Source of the DNA: Phellopilus nigrolimitatus
Taxonomy: Eukaryota > Basidiomycota > Agaricomycetes > Hymenochaetales > Hymenochaetaceae
Assembly: GCA_021029095.1 (NCBI GenBank)
Contig: JAJOHG010000037.1
Span: 124,001-188,000 of the forward strand
Length of the DNA stretch: 64,000 nt
Direction: 5' to 3'
Of this stretch, positions 10,720-25,831 are shown one piece after another (position 1 is the first letter of the stretch; each line of letters starts with the position of its first letter). Both the position numbers and the translations under genes were made by a program. The notes beneath the pieces were generated by a model. It worked only from the letters and a program-made list of their open reading frames with translations, was not told where the DNA came from and did no database searches.

Positions 10720-12382
10720 GTCGGTGCCCCTGCCTCGCCCCCAGCCATGCCATGATGTAAGTGCCATGTATGCTGCATCCGATATGCAGGCGGCCCCAGC
10801 GCAGAGCCGGGTATCGAGGCGCAGGTAGGGGACGTGCGAGCATCTTGAGGTCCACCTTCACGATGAGCACGCATGCACCAAACAACATCGAGCCGATGTT
10901 GATCAGCAGCAGCTCATTCTTTACGAGCTTTGTCACCTTCGTCGTCTTCTTACTGACGCCCAGCAGGCACCACAAAAGAAACAAACTGATCTCAAGCTCT
11001 GGGTGTGCAGACGGACGCGCGTAAGCGCACGGAAGAGATATGGAAAGGATGGTGCAACACACCGATGTAGATCTGGGGCAGCTTGCCCACCACGCCGAAC
11101 GCCTGCCCGACGAGCTTGTCTGAGCGGCACAGCGTCGGGTCGATCATTGCGCCCCACGCCAATGAGCCCGCTGGGCAACGCGAACAGCAGCTGGCTGTTC
11201 TCCGTGTGCAACATGACAATGCGGCTGAATATCTGGCAGCAGCGGTTGCAGCCCTGCTGGTCCTTCGTGACAATGCCCGGGTGGATCTCGTGCCTCCCGA
11301 GCATGAGCACACCCGTGAGGATCGAGCAGCCTGCGACGCCGCCCATCAGCCCGTCGACCTCCGCGCTGGGCTTGTTCACGTCGAACGAGTGGACGACAAT
11401 CGACCGCAGCGACGACGTGAAGTCCCGCACCGGGATCAGGATCCACTTAATGATGTACTCGTTCACTGCATCGATGTTGTATTTTAGCTGCGCGGAGATC
11501 GGCCGATGGGCGGCACCTCCGCCACGGTGCCTGTATGTGAGTAGAGCCCTCTCAGCTCTGTAGCAGGAGTTTTCTCAGTTGACGCGAACGCACCTTTTAC
11601 GAACACAGTGATACCCTTCTGGTGCCCGAGCGCTGTGCCTCCTTGATCAAGTCGATCTTGTTTAGATGTTTTGGAGCTTCATGATCTCCATGGCGATGAG
11701 ATGCTCAGAAATCTGGGGCTGCGGGCATGACTCATTCCCGTGATGAAAAGGAGTGCAGTGTCCATGACTGCAGCACTGTTCAGCATGATGGCCACGAGAA
11801 TATCGTGTCCGGATAAGTCGACGAAGGAGACACACCGGAGCAGCTCCATGTGTTGCCCGCACCCAGGGTGCTCGCACGGTGGGCGGTCCTCCTTGTCGAA
11901 GTGGTACGAGCGGTACCAGCCCTGTCACAGGTACGCCTTGTTCTCGCATTTATATATCTATTTCTTGCCGCCGTAAGATGGAAATGCAGAAGAGAAAAGC
12001 AGTGTACGACACACTTTTGCATTCACGTAGCCCAGCTTGATGGTGATATTCCGGACGAGCTCGTTCTTGAAGCGCACAATCATGACCCCCGAGATAGCCT
12101 TCACCACTGCCGACTTCCTGTGCACGACGTGCCCAATCGTACCCGCAGTCTCTCACCACGCTAGACCATTTCGTATTCAGCCACCTCTCATGACTGTAAT
12201 GAAATTTATGTACCAAAATTTATAATCGCCTATCAAAACAAGCCAATGAACTCAACATGAGTGACGGCTTCATTAAGACAGCAGACACGCACCTGCTTGG
12301 AAATAACCTCGGGCGACAAGGGTGAGAGTTTTGTCGGGTCAATCTCGACGGTCTCGGTTTCTTCCTCCTCCATCCGACTCAT
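10720..12382 (-). pseudogene. GCD11: Decayed translation initiation factor eIF2 gamma gene
   Basis: eIF2 gamma is the GTPase subunit that brings Met-tRNAi to the ribosome. Recognisable pieces follow in the right order on the minus strand: an N-terminal exon (MSRMEEEETE... LSPEVISKQ) ending at a GTGCGT donor; the G1 region reading [48 protein letters not shown] (G3, normally DCPGHD); a NESCPQPQ piece; VRDFTSS and FDVNKP; LLTGV-like [37 protein letters not shown]; and LVKNELLLINIGS near 10900. These lie in at least three frames with several breaks, and the P-loop glycine (GHVxHGK) is now Arg. Introns are partly retained, so this is a duplicated gene copy rather than a processed retrocopy. The working copy must be elsewhere. 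Confidence 0.85.
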
Positions 12383-13394
12383 CATGGGGCTGGAGTGCTT
12401 CAGCCATCGTCAGCGTTGGTGATGGAGACGTGCCGAAGCAGCTTTATGTGGTGCGGGCGGTCCTTCTTGTCGGAGCCGTACAAAACTGTCCAGAGGCTGA
12501 GAAGAACATATAGGAAGACGTCGCACAGTTGGTAGGAGTCAAAGTGCGACAGCGCACAAGTTTGTGTGAACAGAAAAAATAAAAACTCACAGATTACATA
12601 AACTTTGTTACTTGCCGCTCGTATTTTTATGGTCAAAATCATGTTGTTGCTGTACATGACTTTTAGCACCTCTGCCTTGTGTAGTTACTACATGTTTTCT
12701 TATATAAGATGAATTTTTTTTGTTGTGGTTGTTTGAATACCTCCAGGATACATCACTCGGATGTCTCCGAAAATGTCTAAAAAGCATTTGTCGGCAAATC
12801 TTCATCCAACATCCGGGAAAGTCTTGCTTAAATAAGTACAAACTATAATACCAATCTTGCAGCCCATCGACACTACAACATGGCGCAAGCCTTATATCAA
12901 CATTTGTTGTAGCAATAATGAAGCTTGTATCATATTCTCCAAATTACAGCAATGTAAATCCTGATTCACTAGAAAATTTTCCGTTTTTTCGCCAGTTTGC
13001 CCCGAACATAATACGTGTATTTAATTAATACATTTCAATTATGTTTTTCCAAAAAATCCCATATCAACATTTCCACAATCCATTATTCAACACTATTTCT
13101 GACGCTTCTAAGGCGTATACCTCTGTCTGTCTTAACAACATTTGACTCAGTTGGCGGTGTAGGCAGGCGTCATGAGAATGAGATTCTCATGCTCAACTTT
13201 GAGCTCCCCTACTCAACCACCATCATGCGCTTCATGCTCGAAATTTATTCGTCGTCGCCGTTCCGGATCGACCTCGTGAAAGATCAGCTGCTCTTTCAGT
13301 TCCCTGGGGTTTCTTTACGACATCTGAGTAAAATTTCGGTTTCAGTATTGTGGTCACTGCCCGTCGCAGAGTCACCTACGTGTCGACTCGCAGC
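12383..13394. other. Intergenic with repeat relic
   Basis: No gene. A 12400-12490 segment on the minus strand reads DKKDRPHHIKLLRHVS, faintly like an internal eIF2 gamma segment; possibly a further fragment. The repeat at 13159-13206 is listed separately. Confidence 0.4.
13159..13206 (-). repeat. Short copy of the flank of the 601 bp element (possible empty site)
   Basis: Read on the minus strand this is GGGGAGCTCAAAGTTGAGC followed by ATGAGAATCTCATTCTCATGACGCCTGCC. It equals the sequence to the left of the 601 bp element (8973-8995) joined directly to that on its right (9601-9617), differing by about three bases at the junction. It therefore looks like a related site without the insertion. 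Confidence 0.65.
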
Positions 13395-15713
13395 ATGATC
13401 TTCGCTGTCTTACCGCCCTCGCCTTTCCTCGCTGTCTGGGTCTCATTGGCGTCGCTCTTGGTCTATGCGACGCTTGTCTTGGCAAATACCAGTATCGATC
13501 GCCGCGCAATTGTTTCTCGCTACAATCCAACGCGCAATGCGTCAAGCACCAGTACCCCCATTCAAGTTGGTAATGGGAATTTCGCTTTTGGTACTGATGT
13601 AACTGGGTTGCAAACCTTCCAGCCTTTCGCCATTATGTCTTCTTGGGGTTGGAAAAATGATACTTTCCCTGTTGGCCGGACACTTGACGACATCCTCGCT
13701 TACAAGGGCACGTCTCTCGACAACCATGGACGGAACGTGTCGTATATGTATGGCGGAGTCGCAGACATTCAACAGTGGCTTATCTCAAATCCAAACCGCG
13801 TCAATCTTGGTCAAACAGGTCTTCTCTTTCTCACCGCGTCCGGAGATGTGCATAATGTGACTGAGGCTGATCTCAAGAGTAAAAAGCAAACACTCGATCT
13901 TTGGACCGGACAAATCACGAGCACCTTCTCACTAGACGGGAGCTTAGTTAATGTTACGACATTATGTGCTCAGGACAGCGATACCGTTGGTATCAAGATC
14001 GATTCGGAACTCGTTTCCCAAGGTAGACTCGGCTTGTTTCTCGACTTCCCCTGGAACGACGGTTCGGCAAAGTTTTCTGCGCCTTTCGTAGGTCTTTTCA
14101 ACATGACCTCGAACCATACGACAAATCTCATCCAGAATTCGTCCATCGCAAATGGTGCTCGGGCCGAAATCATACATACACTTGTCAACAACTCGTTCGT
14201 GACGTCCATTGGAGGCTCGCCGTTCAACATCTCTCGCGATTCTCCCAATGAACACAGATACAGTGTTCTTCCGTCATCCAAGTCCACAAATCTCTCGATC
14301 ACTGTATCATTCGCATTGCAATCTCCAACTTCTCTCCCGGGCTTCAATGACGTGCAGGTCTCATCCATTGATACTTGGAATTCGTTCTGGTCGGAAGGTG
14401 GTTTCATAGACGTGTATACTGCCTCAGAAGACTCACGCGCAGACGAGCTGCAGCGCAGAATCATTCTGTCGCAGTACCTTCTTCGTGTTAATGAAGCAGG
14501 TGATTATCCTCCGCAGGAAGTACGTACTTCGGCATCCTTCTGTCGACCCTTGCTCAAATAACACTCAGTCAGGACTCGTGAATAATGGCTGGGTGTGTAT
14601 CAATAGTCCTCGAACATTATTATACATGTTTCTAACAAAGTGTCCTTAGTACGGAAAGTTTCATATGGAGATGTTTTATTGGCATAGCATACACTGGGCC
14701 CTCTGGTCGCAATGGGAACTTCTTCATCGATCTTCTTCTGTCTACTCGCGCTTCCTCGCCACCTCCATTGCCCGCGCTCAGGTCCAGCAATCTTGGCCCG
14801 CGGGAGCTCGTTGGTCCAAAATGACAGACCCATCTGGCCGAAGTGCACCCGGCGAAATCAACGAGCTACTCATCTGGCAACAAGTCCACCCACTTGTCTT
14901 CGCGGAGTACGAGTACCGCGCGTTTCCCAATCCGGCGACGCTTGAGAAGTGGCGTGACGTCGTGCGTGCCACAGCGGACTGGATGAGCGTGTTTGCGTTT
15001 CGAAACGTGAGCACGAATGCGTATGATATCGGTCCACCGATGTACGTCGTGAGCGAGGACACCGATCCGCTTGTAACTCGCAATCCCGCGTTCGAACTTG
15101 CGTATTGGAATTTCGGGCTTTTGCTTGCGGAGACATGGATGGAGCGCCTCGGCGAGAAGGTCCCGGCGCTTTGGGGAGCCGTGCGCTCGAGTATCGTACC
15201 CCTGCCTATCGCTGACGGAACATACTCCGTGTACGAGGGAATCGAGAGCGACTTTTGGAACAGCCCAGCGTATACGAACGACCATCCTGCGCTAGTGGGC
15301 TTGTATGGTTGGCTTCCGGAAACGCCGAGTCTAAATGTGTCTATCGCGAAGGCGACGATGGAAAAAGTCTGGACTCATTGGAATATCTCGAACTGTTGGG
15401 GGTCAGTATTCATTTACTTGGATCATCGCAATCAAGATGGAACTAATCTGACCGCTGTATGCATGCATTTAGGTGGGATTTTGGCATGCTCGCTATGTCT
15501 GCTGCGCGCAACGACGAGCCCGAGCAGGCCGTCTCTTGGCTGTTGAACGATGTTTTCTCATTCGATGATGTTGGCATGCCGACTGGCGGGACGCGCGCTC
15601 CGACGCCTTATTTCCCGGGCTCGGGAGGCTTGCTACTTGCCGTCGCGATGATGGCAGAAGGTTGGGATGGTAGCAAGGGCGAGGCGCCGGGTTTCCGAAA
15701 TCGGGGTGGGTAG
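13395..15713 (+). CDS. Secreted six-hairpin (alpha/alpha toroid) glycosidase, GH65/GH95-like
   Basis: Four exons: 13395-14519, 14569-14592, 14650-15401, 15473-15713; they join in frame to 713 aa. I chose the ATG at 13395, which puts a hydrophobic signal peptide or anchor at residues 5-32. The middle and C-terminal parts carry six-hairpin glycosidase features: an N-terminal beta-sandwich region with GNGNFAFGTD, then YPPQESGLVNNGW, GKFHMEMFYWHSIHWALW (the usual entry to the catalytic toroid), a Glu-containing EINELLIWQQ, and NCWGWDFGMLAM near the end. At least ten Asn-x-Ser/Thr sites support secretion. Similar fungal proteins are annotated only as six-hairpin glycosidase-like; substrate is unknown, alpha-linked glucosides or fucosides being possible. 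Exon 2 is only 24 nt but encodes conserved SGLVNNGW. Confidence 0.85.
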
Positions 15714-15957
15714 TAAAAACGGAGAGACTGAGGAAAGCTCTCTGACGCGTATGATCGTCTCAAAACGATGCTTGTTTGCGAGCATCGTTCACGGCGCTTG
15801 AAGGATTCAGCACGATTCGAAATGCTCTCTTATGGAATCCTTGAAGATACTTGTTCTGTGGCGGCGAGCGCGATCAGCGACGCCGGAATCTTCAATTTCA
15901 TATTCTGGTCGTTCTCCTTTGTGGATCTTGAAGACGGGGCCTTTCACCCTCTCTGGT

Positions 15958-17695
15958 TTATTTTCTTATTTCTCCGGTCTTCTTTTTATCCATCATCTTT
16001 TTCTTGTTCAGCTGCTCGTTTTCTGGCTTCCTGTCTCTTCTCGCATCCCCTCGATCCCTTGAGTGCTTAGGTTGAAGCTTCCGAGGCCCGTCGCGGGCCT
16101 TGACATGTCTAGGTTCTGGAAGACTTTTGCTTGGCCGTCTTTGAGGGTTGGCAACGTCCAAGTCTTTTTTTGGTCGTGCTCGCGGGCGATTTTCTGGCGA
16201 AATAGCCTCACCGCCCTCCGAAACATTGATTTTGGCCTTACCTTTGATAAATTTGACGCCATTTCTAATGCTACCCATGAGTCTGCCCAGATTGAGATTA
16301 CTCTCCTGAGACGCGACGCCAGGTTTGAACCACTGATAAAAAGGGTTCAGCATGTAAATCTGCATGCATTTATTTCATAGAGATACTGCTTACATCGTGA
16401 GCCTAATGCCTCTGCCGCAGTGGGTCTACGTCGAGGGTATTTCTCCAACATCCATTTTATAAGGAGCTGTCCTACCAGTGAATGCACGTCAATGAATAAA
16501 AGTCTACGGCACTTTTACTAGTTTGTTTTATACCTTGGGGGAAATGCGCGTGAATTCTGCGCAGTCGTAGTCTGGCTGGCCGTTTTTAATCCTATCAATA
16601 ATTTTCTCCTTGGTGTCGCCTTTCCTCGCGAAAGCATCGAAGTCAGTGAGGAGCATATACAGTGTTACACTTCCGATAAAATCTCCTCGTATCAGCTACT
16701 CGCAGATCAAGATAGCAGGAACGCAGATGGACCTACCCTGCTGCCCAAACGTCAGACTTGTGGCCGACCCTTTCATATTTAAACGACTCAGGAGCGATAT
16801 ACTTCCGCGTTCCCGTTCCTGAAGATCTAACATATGCACCCTCTTTGCTTATATGTTTTGCACTACGCGAATGTACCGTTAAAAGGCGTCTCCTCCTACC
16901 AGTGAGCACTGTACTCACAGTCCGAAATCTGAAATGACAAGTCGTGAGTTCGAAGAGCGATTCTGAAGCAACATGTTATCCGGTCTAAAACACCAATTAA
17001 GCGGCTGAGTACCGATATGAAGGCAAGTCCCGGGACGTACTTTATGTCTCTGTGTATCAGGCCAATACTGTTGAGATGTTTAAGGCCTTCTAAAACATCC
17101 CTAATGTAATCGTTCAGTTTCGTACAGCCTCAGAGCACAAGAGAAGTAGACGCAACCTCATGGCTTTTGCTGCATCCCGTTCTGAGTAGGCACCTTTCTC
17201 GGATAATCTGCTGATTAATTCACCCCCTTCAGCGAGCTCAAATATGAAGCAATCCCATTCATGTTCACGATCGTAGAAATGTTCATAAAACCGGATCTAA
17301 AAATGGATTTAGGAAGATTAGCTCCAGCTCGAACTTGAAATCAGCGGGTTTTATATGAACTTCTTCTTACAATATTTTTATGCGGAGCTTTGTACAGTCT
17401 CCGAAGCGCATTTTTCTCCATGATAATCACGCTCCGGTATTTCTCTGCTATATCTTTCGGTATAACTTTCATTGCCACATCCTTCACGTATTCGCCGTGC
17501 TTGTACCATCCACATCTCTTAAGAAATACGTCAGAGGTCAACCAGCGGGAATAACGCAGCAACGATTGTATGTACACGCACCCAGACTTGCCCGAACGCT
17601 CCCTTCCCGAGTTTATTTTTCCGCACGTATTTGTTAATGCGTTCCTTCGCTGGTACCTGTACTCCTGCTGCGTCCGGGCCAGGCTTCCTGCTCAT
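15958..17695 (-). CDS. CAMK-like serine/threonine protein kinase, copy 1
   Basis: Starts at the ATG at 17695 (MSRKPGPDA), in frame with the glycine loop GKGAFGQVW; exon 1 ends at 17582. Further exons give VAMKVIPK (ATP lysine), EKNALRRLYKAPHKNI (helix C), FELAEGGEL (hinge), GLIHRDIKPDN (catalytic loop), ISDFGL (magnesium), GTRKYIAPE (activation segment), HKSDVWAAG, and GQLLIKWMLEKYPRRRP (subdomain XI). All key residues are present, so an active enzyme is expected. A short lysine/arginine-rich tail of about 110 residues follows. The gene is the paralog of 30214-31937: exon borders, a GTTGCG-type donor and long runs of DNA (such as the GGACAGCTCCTTATAAAATG junction near 16465) are shared. It lies just downstream of, and on the same strand as, the GH10 gene. 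Targets unknown. Confidence 0.85.
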
Positions 17696-17952
17696 TCGAA
17701 TTACCTTGTTCTTCCGAACAAAAAGAAAAGAAAAGAAAAGAAAATGCGATCATGCGATCACGGGCACAACATATATCGTCGGTATATGAGTACCTTTGAA
17801 CGAACCTTTGCAGTGTATTTCCCTTAAGAATGCAGAGAATAATGGGCACGCTCCCATGGAAATTATGTACATCATTACAGAACGCACAATGCTTGCTTTG
17901 CAAATTTTGCGGTTTTCGACAACATACAGCATGCTTGAAACGCAAAGTTCTA

Positions 17953-20723
<2,771 letters not shown>

Positions 20724-23700
20724 ATGCTCGTCGTCCACCCGTCCTCCTCATGCGACGTCTGCCTCGACCGCTACGCATGGGACGCACCCGCTACCGACAC
20801 CAAGCCACATGTTATCGCCTGCGGCCACGTCTTCTGCCACACGTTCGTCCGCCGTCTCCGTATCATGTATGTACGCCGACGCACCGAGCTGATTGCCCCG
20901 CGCACCGCGCACATTTAGATGTCTGCAGAACCTTCGTGTCCCGCGCACATGCCCGCTGTGCCGCCGGGCCTTCCATCTGGCCCGCGCCATCCGCGTGCAC
21001 GCCGACCTCGCCGGCCCGTCTCTCTCAGCGCTTTCCCCCGACGAGCAGGAAGCCCGCCGCTTCGAGGAGCGTCTTGCTGCGGCAGCGGCAGCAACGACGT
21101 CCGTAGCAGCAGATGCAAGGCCAGAAGCAGCAGAGGAAGGGGAAGCAGAACCAGGCGAGGATGCGAACGAGGACGACGCAGATGCGGACGCCGCGTGCAA
21201 AGCCGTGGTCGACGAGGCCCTCGCCTGGCTCGAGGATTCACCCGCCGACTCCGTAAGCCCACCATAACTGTCTCTTTTCCCTTCTACTCACAACAGACTT
21301 TCCAGCACCCGACTCTTCGCGCGTCCCTCGCTCTGCTGAGCCAGCTTTCCACCGCGCGCGCCCGCTTGCGTACCGCCCAGGATGCAGCGCAGCGCGTGCG
21401 CGACGAGCGCGAGCACTACCGGAGGCATGCACGGCGCGCCGAGCGGGCTCGCGAGCAGGAGCGCGCGCTCCAGCAGGCGCTCGACCGCAGCTGGACCACC
21501 AAGATTGCGGACATCACGCGCGACTACGAGAAGTGCGTCCCCGCTTCTCCCTTTCGCATTTACCGTTGTATTGACTACTTTATCTTTTATTTTACAGGAA
21601 AGTAAGCCTTGGACGTGCACTTCGTTTAATGAATCGTTTACTGAATTTTGTTTTTCCACAGCTCGCGGAGACGGACACGAAGCGCCAGAGTCTCGAGGAC
21701 GAGCTCGAGCGCTGCAAGCGCGCGCTCGATGCGCAACTCGACGCGCAGGCGGAAGCAGAGGCAGAAGCCATCGCGCTCGCCCAGGCCCAGTCCCGACTTC
21801 ATCCTCAACCGCATCCTCAACCGCATCCTCAGCAACCTCAAACGCAACCACATCCCCAGCCACCACCACCGCTGCGCCAACCCGAACAGCAGCCCCGATT
21901 TCAACCACAGGATACTGGCATCGTCTTCCCCTCCACTGTGTCGCCGTACGCATTTGCACACAACCCCCTTCCCCGGCCGCCGGAGCCCATCCCGCTCTCA
22001 CATCTCCCCGCCTCCGTGCGCCCTCGTCCCGGGAGCCGCGCGTACGAGGCCGCGCGCGCGCTCGCACGGGCGGGGCGGTCTGGTAAAGACAAGGACGGCG
22101 AGAAAAGTCGGGAGAAAGATAAAGGCGGAGAAAAAGATAAGGAAAGAGCAAGGGAGAGAAGGAGAGAGAGGGACAGGGAGGCCGTCAGTTCAGGAGCGGA
22201 TACGGGTACGGGGAGGGAGCGTGAGCGCCGCCGCGAGCGTCTCAGAGCGGAGAGGGGGGAGCGTACGGACCGAGGGACAGACACTTCGGCGACGGAGACG
22301 CAGGAGCGCCGCCGCCAGCACGGCCAACCTCGACACGCGCTTTCGATGCCCTCCGTCCCACATGCAAGCGTGAGCACGGACGTGGAAGGGGATGTATCGC
22401 GGGCACGCACAGTCGTCGGCGGCTGGGGCCTCGAGCGCTCCTGGCGCGCGTCGATGAGCGCGTCGAGCGTCTCCGTGGGGGATGTACCGGTTCCCGAGAC
22501 GAGTGAGATGGGAGAGGGGGGAGGCGTGGGCGCGGGTTCGAGTCATACGCGTGCGCTTAGGGTCGAGAAAGGGAAAGAAAGAGAAAGAGAAAGAGAAAAC
22601 CGACGGCGGGAGAGGGAGAGCGAGCGCGAGCGGCGCAGCTCGTACGCCCCGCTTGCCGACCCGAGGGAGAGGGAGAGCCGTATAGGCACTAGGGAGCGGC
22701 GCACGACGCTCAGCGCGCTCCCGTCCGCATCTGCATCCGGCGAGCCCTCTGCGCTCGGGCTCGTCCTCGCGCCGAGTCCTGCTGGAGCGGGGTACGGCAT
22801 CGCGCCGCAGTCGTCTATCCAGGTCGGGAGCGGGAGCGGAAGGGAGTCCGCGGCAGCGTACCCGGGAGGGGCCTCGTATTTCCCGTACGCACCTTCACAG
22901 GCACAGGCTCAGGACGGACGGAGCTCGGAGAGGCACGACCTCGGCCCAGGTCCCGCGCCTGGACTGGGCCCGTCGCCGACGCTCTCCCGCCGCGCGACGG
23001 AGCCGCACCTCCATGCGCAGGCGCAATTGCAGGCGGGCAGTGTGCCCGTGTCGGCTTCTTCGAGTGCGGTCTCCGCGACGGCGGGCGCGGGCGCGCTGCA
23101 CGTCCCGCAGCCGCGGCGCATCTCGACGCATATACCGGAGCCTGAAACTGAGCCCGAGCCCGAGCCCGAGGCGGAGCCAGAGCGAGAGCCGGTGCCCGCG
23201 GACGCGCCCCGCCAGCCCTTTCGCGAGCGCATGTACGTCAACCCGAATATGAGCCTCGACAGCGCGCTCGCGCGGCTCGAGAGCCTGTCCGCCTCGCACC
23301 AGCGCCAGCACCGCGTGCCGCAGTACCAGGTACAGCACGAGCGGGAGCGGGAGCAGGAACAGCAGCCCGACCTCGGGCAGGCGCCGGAACGCGCGCTGCG
23401 CCACAAGACGAGCACCGCGTCGAGCGCGTCGACGTCCATCTCGCTCACGGGCACGAGCGGCGAGCGGCGCAAGCAGCTGCTCGACGCGCTCTTCACGGAC
23501 CCCGACGCGGAGGCGCACCCGCGCGCGCGCCCGGGCGCGCAGCCGGTGCAGGCGCCGCATATGGACGCGGGCCCCGATGCGAACATGAGCGCGTCCTCGC
23601 AGCTCTCTCTCGGGCGCCTGCTGAGCGGGGAGGGCGACGCCGCGGCACCAACTCCAGCCGCGGCACCGGCCCCGGCTCCGCAAGACAGCGCCCGCGGCGT

Positions 23701-24109
23701 CCCGAGCGTGGACGGTCGGCCGCCGCGCGGGCTGAGTGCACGCCCGAGCACGGTGCACCCCGTCCCGTCCCGCCAGCCTCTGCAGGCCGCACCCGCGCAG
23801 CAGCAACAGCAACACAGCCAAACGGCGTACCCGGCCCTCACGACGTACGCCTCCTACCACGCGCCGACCGCGACGTACCCAGCCGCGTCTAGCTATGCGT
23901 CGTATGCGCCGTCGTACTCGGCTGCGCCGGCGGGGGCGGGAGCGGGACCGCCGTCGAGCTACGCGTCGTACCGCGCGTCGACGGCGAGCGGACACGCGTA
24001 CGCGACTGCGGGTGGCGCTACGAATGTGTATTACCAGCCCCAGCCCCAGCCCCAGGCGTATGGCGAGTACTCTGGTGCGGCCTATGCGAACGCTAGTCTG
24101 AGGAGGTGA
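20724..24109 (+). CDS. Large RING-finger coiled-coil protein (RING gene 1)
   Basis: Five exons: 20724-20842, 20919-21252, about 21306-21532, 21598-21601 and 21662-24109, giving roughly 1043 aa. The N terminus MLVVHPSSSCDVCLDRY is followed by a C3HC4 RING: CDVC, CGHVFC, HTC and CPLC, as in E3 ubiquitin ligases. Next come an Ala/Glu-rich helix, HPTLRASLALL, and a coiled coil (residues ~180-290, rich in Arg, Glu, Gln). The remaining ~700 residues are disordered: Gln-Pro-His repeats, a Lys/Glu/Arg block, then Ser/Pro/Ala and Tyr-Ala-Ser segments. Exon 4 is a 4-nt microexon (GAAA) between two good introns; the same design recurs in RING gene 3 (58870). The start ATG is shared in context with that paralog (MLVVHP). 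Substrates are unknown. Confidence 0.8.
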
Positions 24110-25187
24110 GCAGAGGCGTTCTCGCTCTTTGCCTCTTTCCGTCCGACTGGATTGGACTCGACTTGGCTCGGCTCGATTGGACCTGGATCAATGGGCGTGT
24201 TTATATTTTGCGTGGCGGTAATCTTGTTCTGACTGGCAACTGGTGTTGCCCATGTTTATCTGAGCATTTCTTCCTTTGTTTTTGTGTGGATTGTGTTCCC
24301 ACTACGGCAGCGTGCGCGACGCCGCATTGAAGCTCCCTTTTTGTTTGTCTTGTTCCATCTCTGTTTCTGTTTCACCTTTTGCTGGGTGTACACAATTGTC
24401 TGTTTGTCCTTTCTTACGTCCCGTTACGAGCTTTACACCCCTCACGCGACACCCTTCTCCGTTCCGTCTTCTTTGGCATTCTCACTGCATCACTGACTTT
24501 CGACATATCGACATACCCAGGGACATTCGAATCCTCGCTCACCAGTGAAACCCCTTCTCACGGCATTTTTATTCTCCCTTGCCATCTGTCATAGACGGGC
24601 GCAGCTACGTTGTACATGTATACTTTGGATTTACTTGTTCTTGTTTCTTGTCATTTTGTCTTTTTCCCTTCTCTCCTCTTCTCTTCTATCTTTTTTTTAT
24701 CTTGGTTTTTCTGTGTCACTGTATTGTAGTATTTCCACGAGGTGTCGATGACTCTGATCTTGTGTGGCGCGTTTTTCAATCGAGGAGACGAGCTGCAGAC
24801 CATCACTGTTCGAGATAACGAAATGACGTCTTTGACCTTCCCTCAAATCGCATCCAATGAGTTCTCTGACACTCATAGCGATTTTTGAAATCCAAGTATG
24901 TGAGAAAAGTATATTATACCATAAGGAACGACAAGGAGAACAAAACAGCGGGAACTTGCACACGTCACACGTCGCCAACTAACCGTACTTGGCGAGGGAC
25001 GACGGGAAGCCGATATGCGAAAAGAAAAATCATTTTGCGGTACAGCGCTGCTCCGGGCCCCCTGCTCAAGCCTCGCCTGGCAGGACTCCCACTCGAAGAC
25101 CGGCAAAATAAAATGTCAGCCAGCTACAGGCCCCTCGCAGCTCCAACTCCGACGGAAGGAAAAACCGGGCGGCAAGCACGAGGGAGC
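24110..25187. other. 3' flanks of RING gene 1 and Sec61 beta
   Basis: Convergent gene ends. Pyrimidine-rich DNA with T runs (24660-24720), consistent with untranslated regions; no further gene seen. Confidence 0.5.
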
Positions 25188-25745
25188 CTATTTTGAGAAC
25201 GACTTGATGATGCGCGCGGAGATGTGAAGGAAGACGACGGAGCCGATGAAGACGACGGAGAGAATGAGCACGACGTACGGGTCTCTGTGTCGGGGGAAAC
25301 GCGGTCAGCGAGGGAAGGGGAGGAAGGGAGAGAGGATAGGGAAGGGAGAGATGAGAGGGGGCGGGACACGTACACGCGGAGCCCGGGCGAGTCGTCTGTG
25401 TAGAGGCGCAGCATGGTGTTCGACGAGCCGCCCGCGCCCGCTGAGCGCGCCGAGTTGGGCTTGGCGACCTGCGAGCCCGTCGCGCGGCGTCTGAGCAGGG
25501 CAGGTTCGCACAGCGTGTCCCGCGGGTTGCCAATAAAGACAGCACGTATAAGAGAAAGGGAGAGGGAGCGACGTCGTCAGCAAAAGTAGTATGTCCACAA
25601 GAAAGTGCTACTCACCGGACCTGCGCGCCTGGCGGGACGGCGACGGCGCTGGTACGGGCTGCGGGGGAGGCGGGGCGAGACGAGTCAGACTGCATTATCC
25701 GGACGTCAGCATTTCAACGTCGTCTGGTTTGGGGGCGCTCACCAT
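25188..25745 (-). CDS. SBH1: Sec61 beta subunit of the ER protein translocon
   Basis: Tail-anchored subunit of the Sec61 channel. Exons on the minus strand: 25745-25743 (ATG only), 25689-25616, 25490-25374 and 25284-25188; they sum to 291 nt, 96 aa. The protein starts MSDSSRPASPAAR, has a basic, Ser/Ala-rich cytosolic part, then the family signature NTMLRLYTDDSPGLRVDP and a single C-terminal membrane helix (VVLILSVVFIGSVVFL) ending KSFSK. The first intron directly after the ATG has a GTGAGC donor, GCTGAC branch and ATGCAG acceptor; without it translation could start at 25695 with MQSDSS, so the very N terminus is uncertain. Confidence 0.92.
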
Positions 25746-25831
25746 GGTATGGGACGACGGCGGGAGGGAAGGAGAGGATGGCTTGCTCTGCGCTGTGCGC
25801 GTGTCAGCTGTGTGCAGTGAGGTGGCAGCTA

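Noticed and set aside
12400..12669. Second possible eIF2 gamma fragment (DKKDRPHHIKLLRHVS)
   Set aside because: Similarity is about 16 residues and weak; could be chance, so noted only.
22895..23995. 366-codon Arg-rich minus-strand frame within RING gene 1
   Set aside because: Antisense shadow of GC-rich coding sequence; Arg/Ala composition without motifs.
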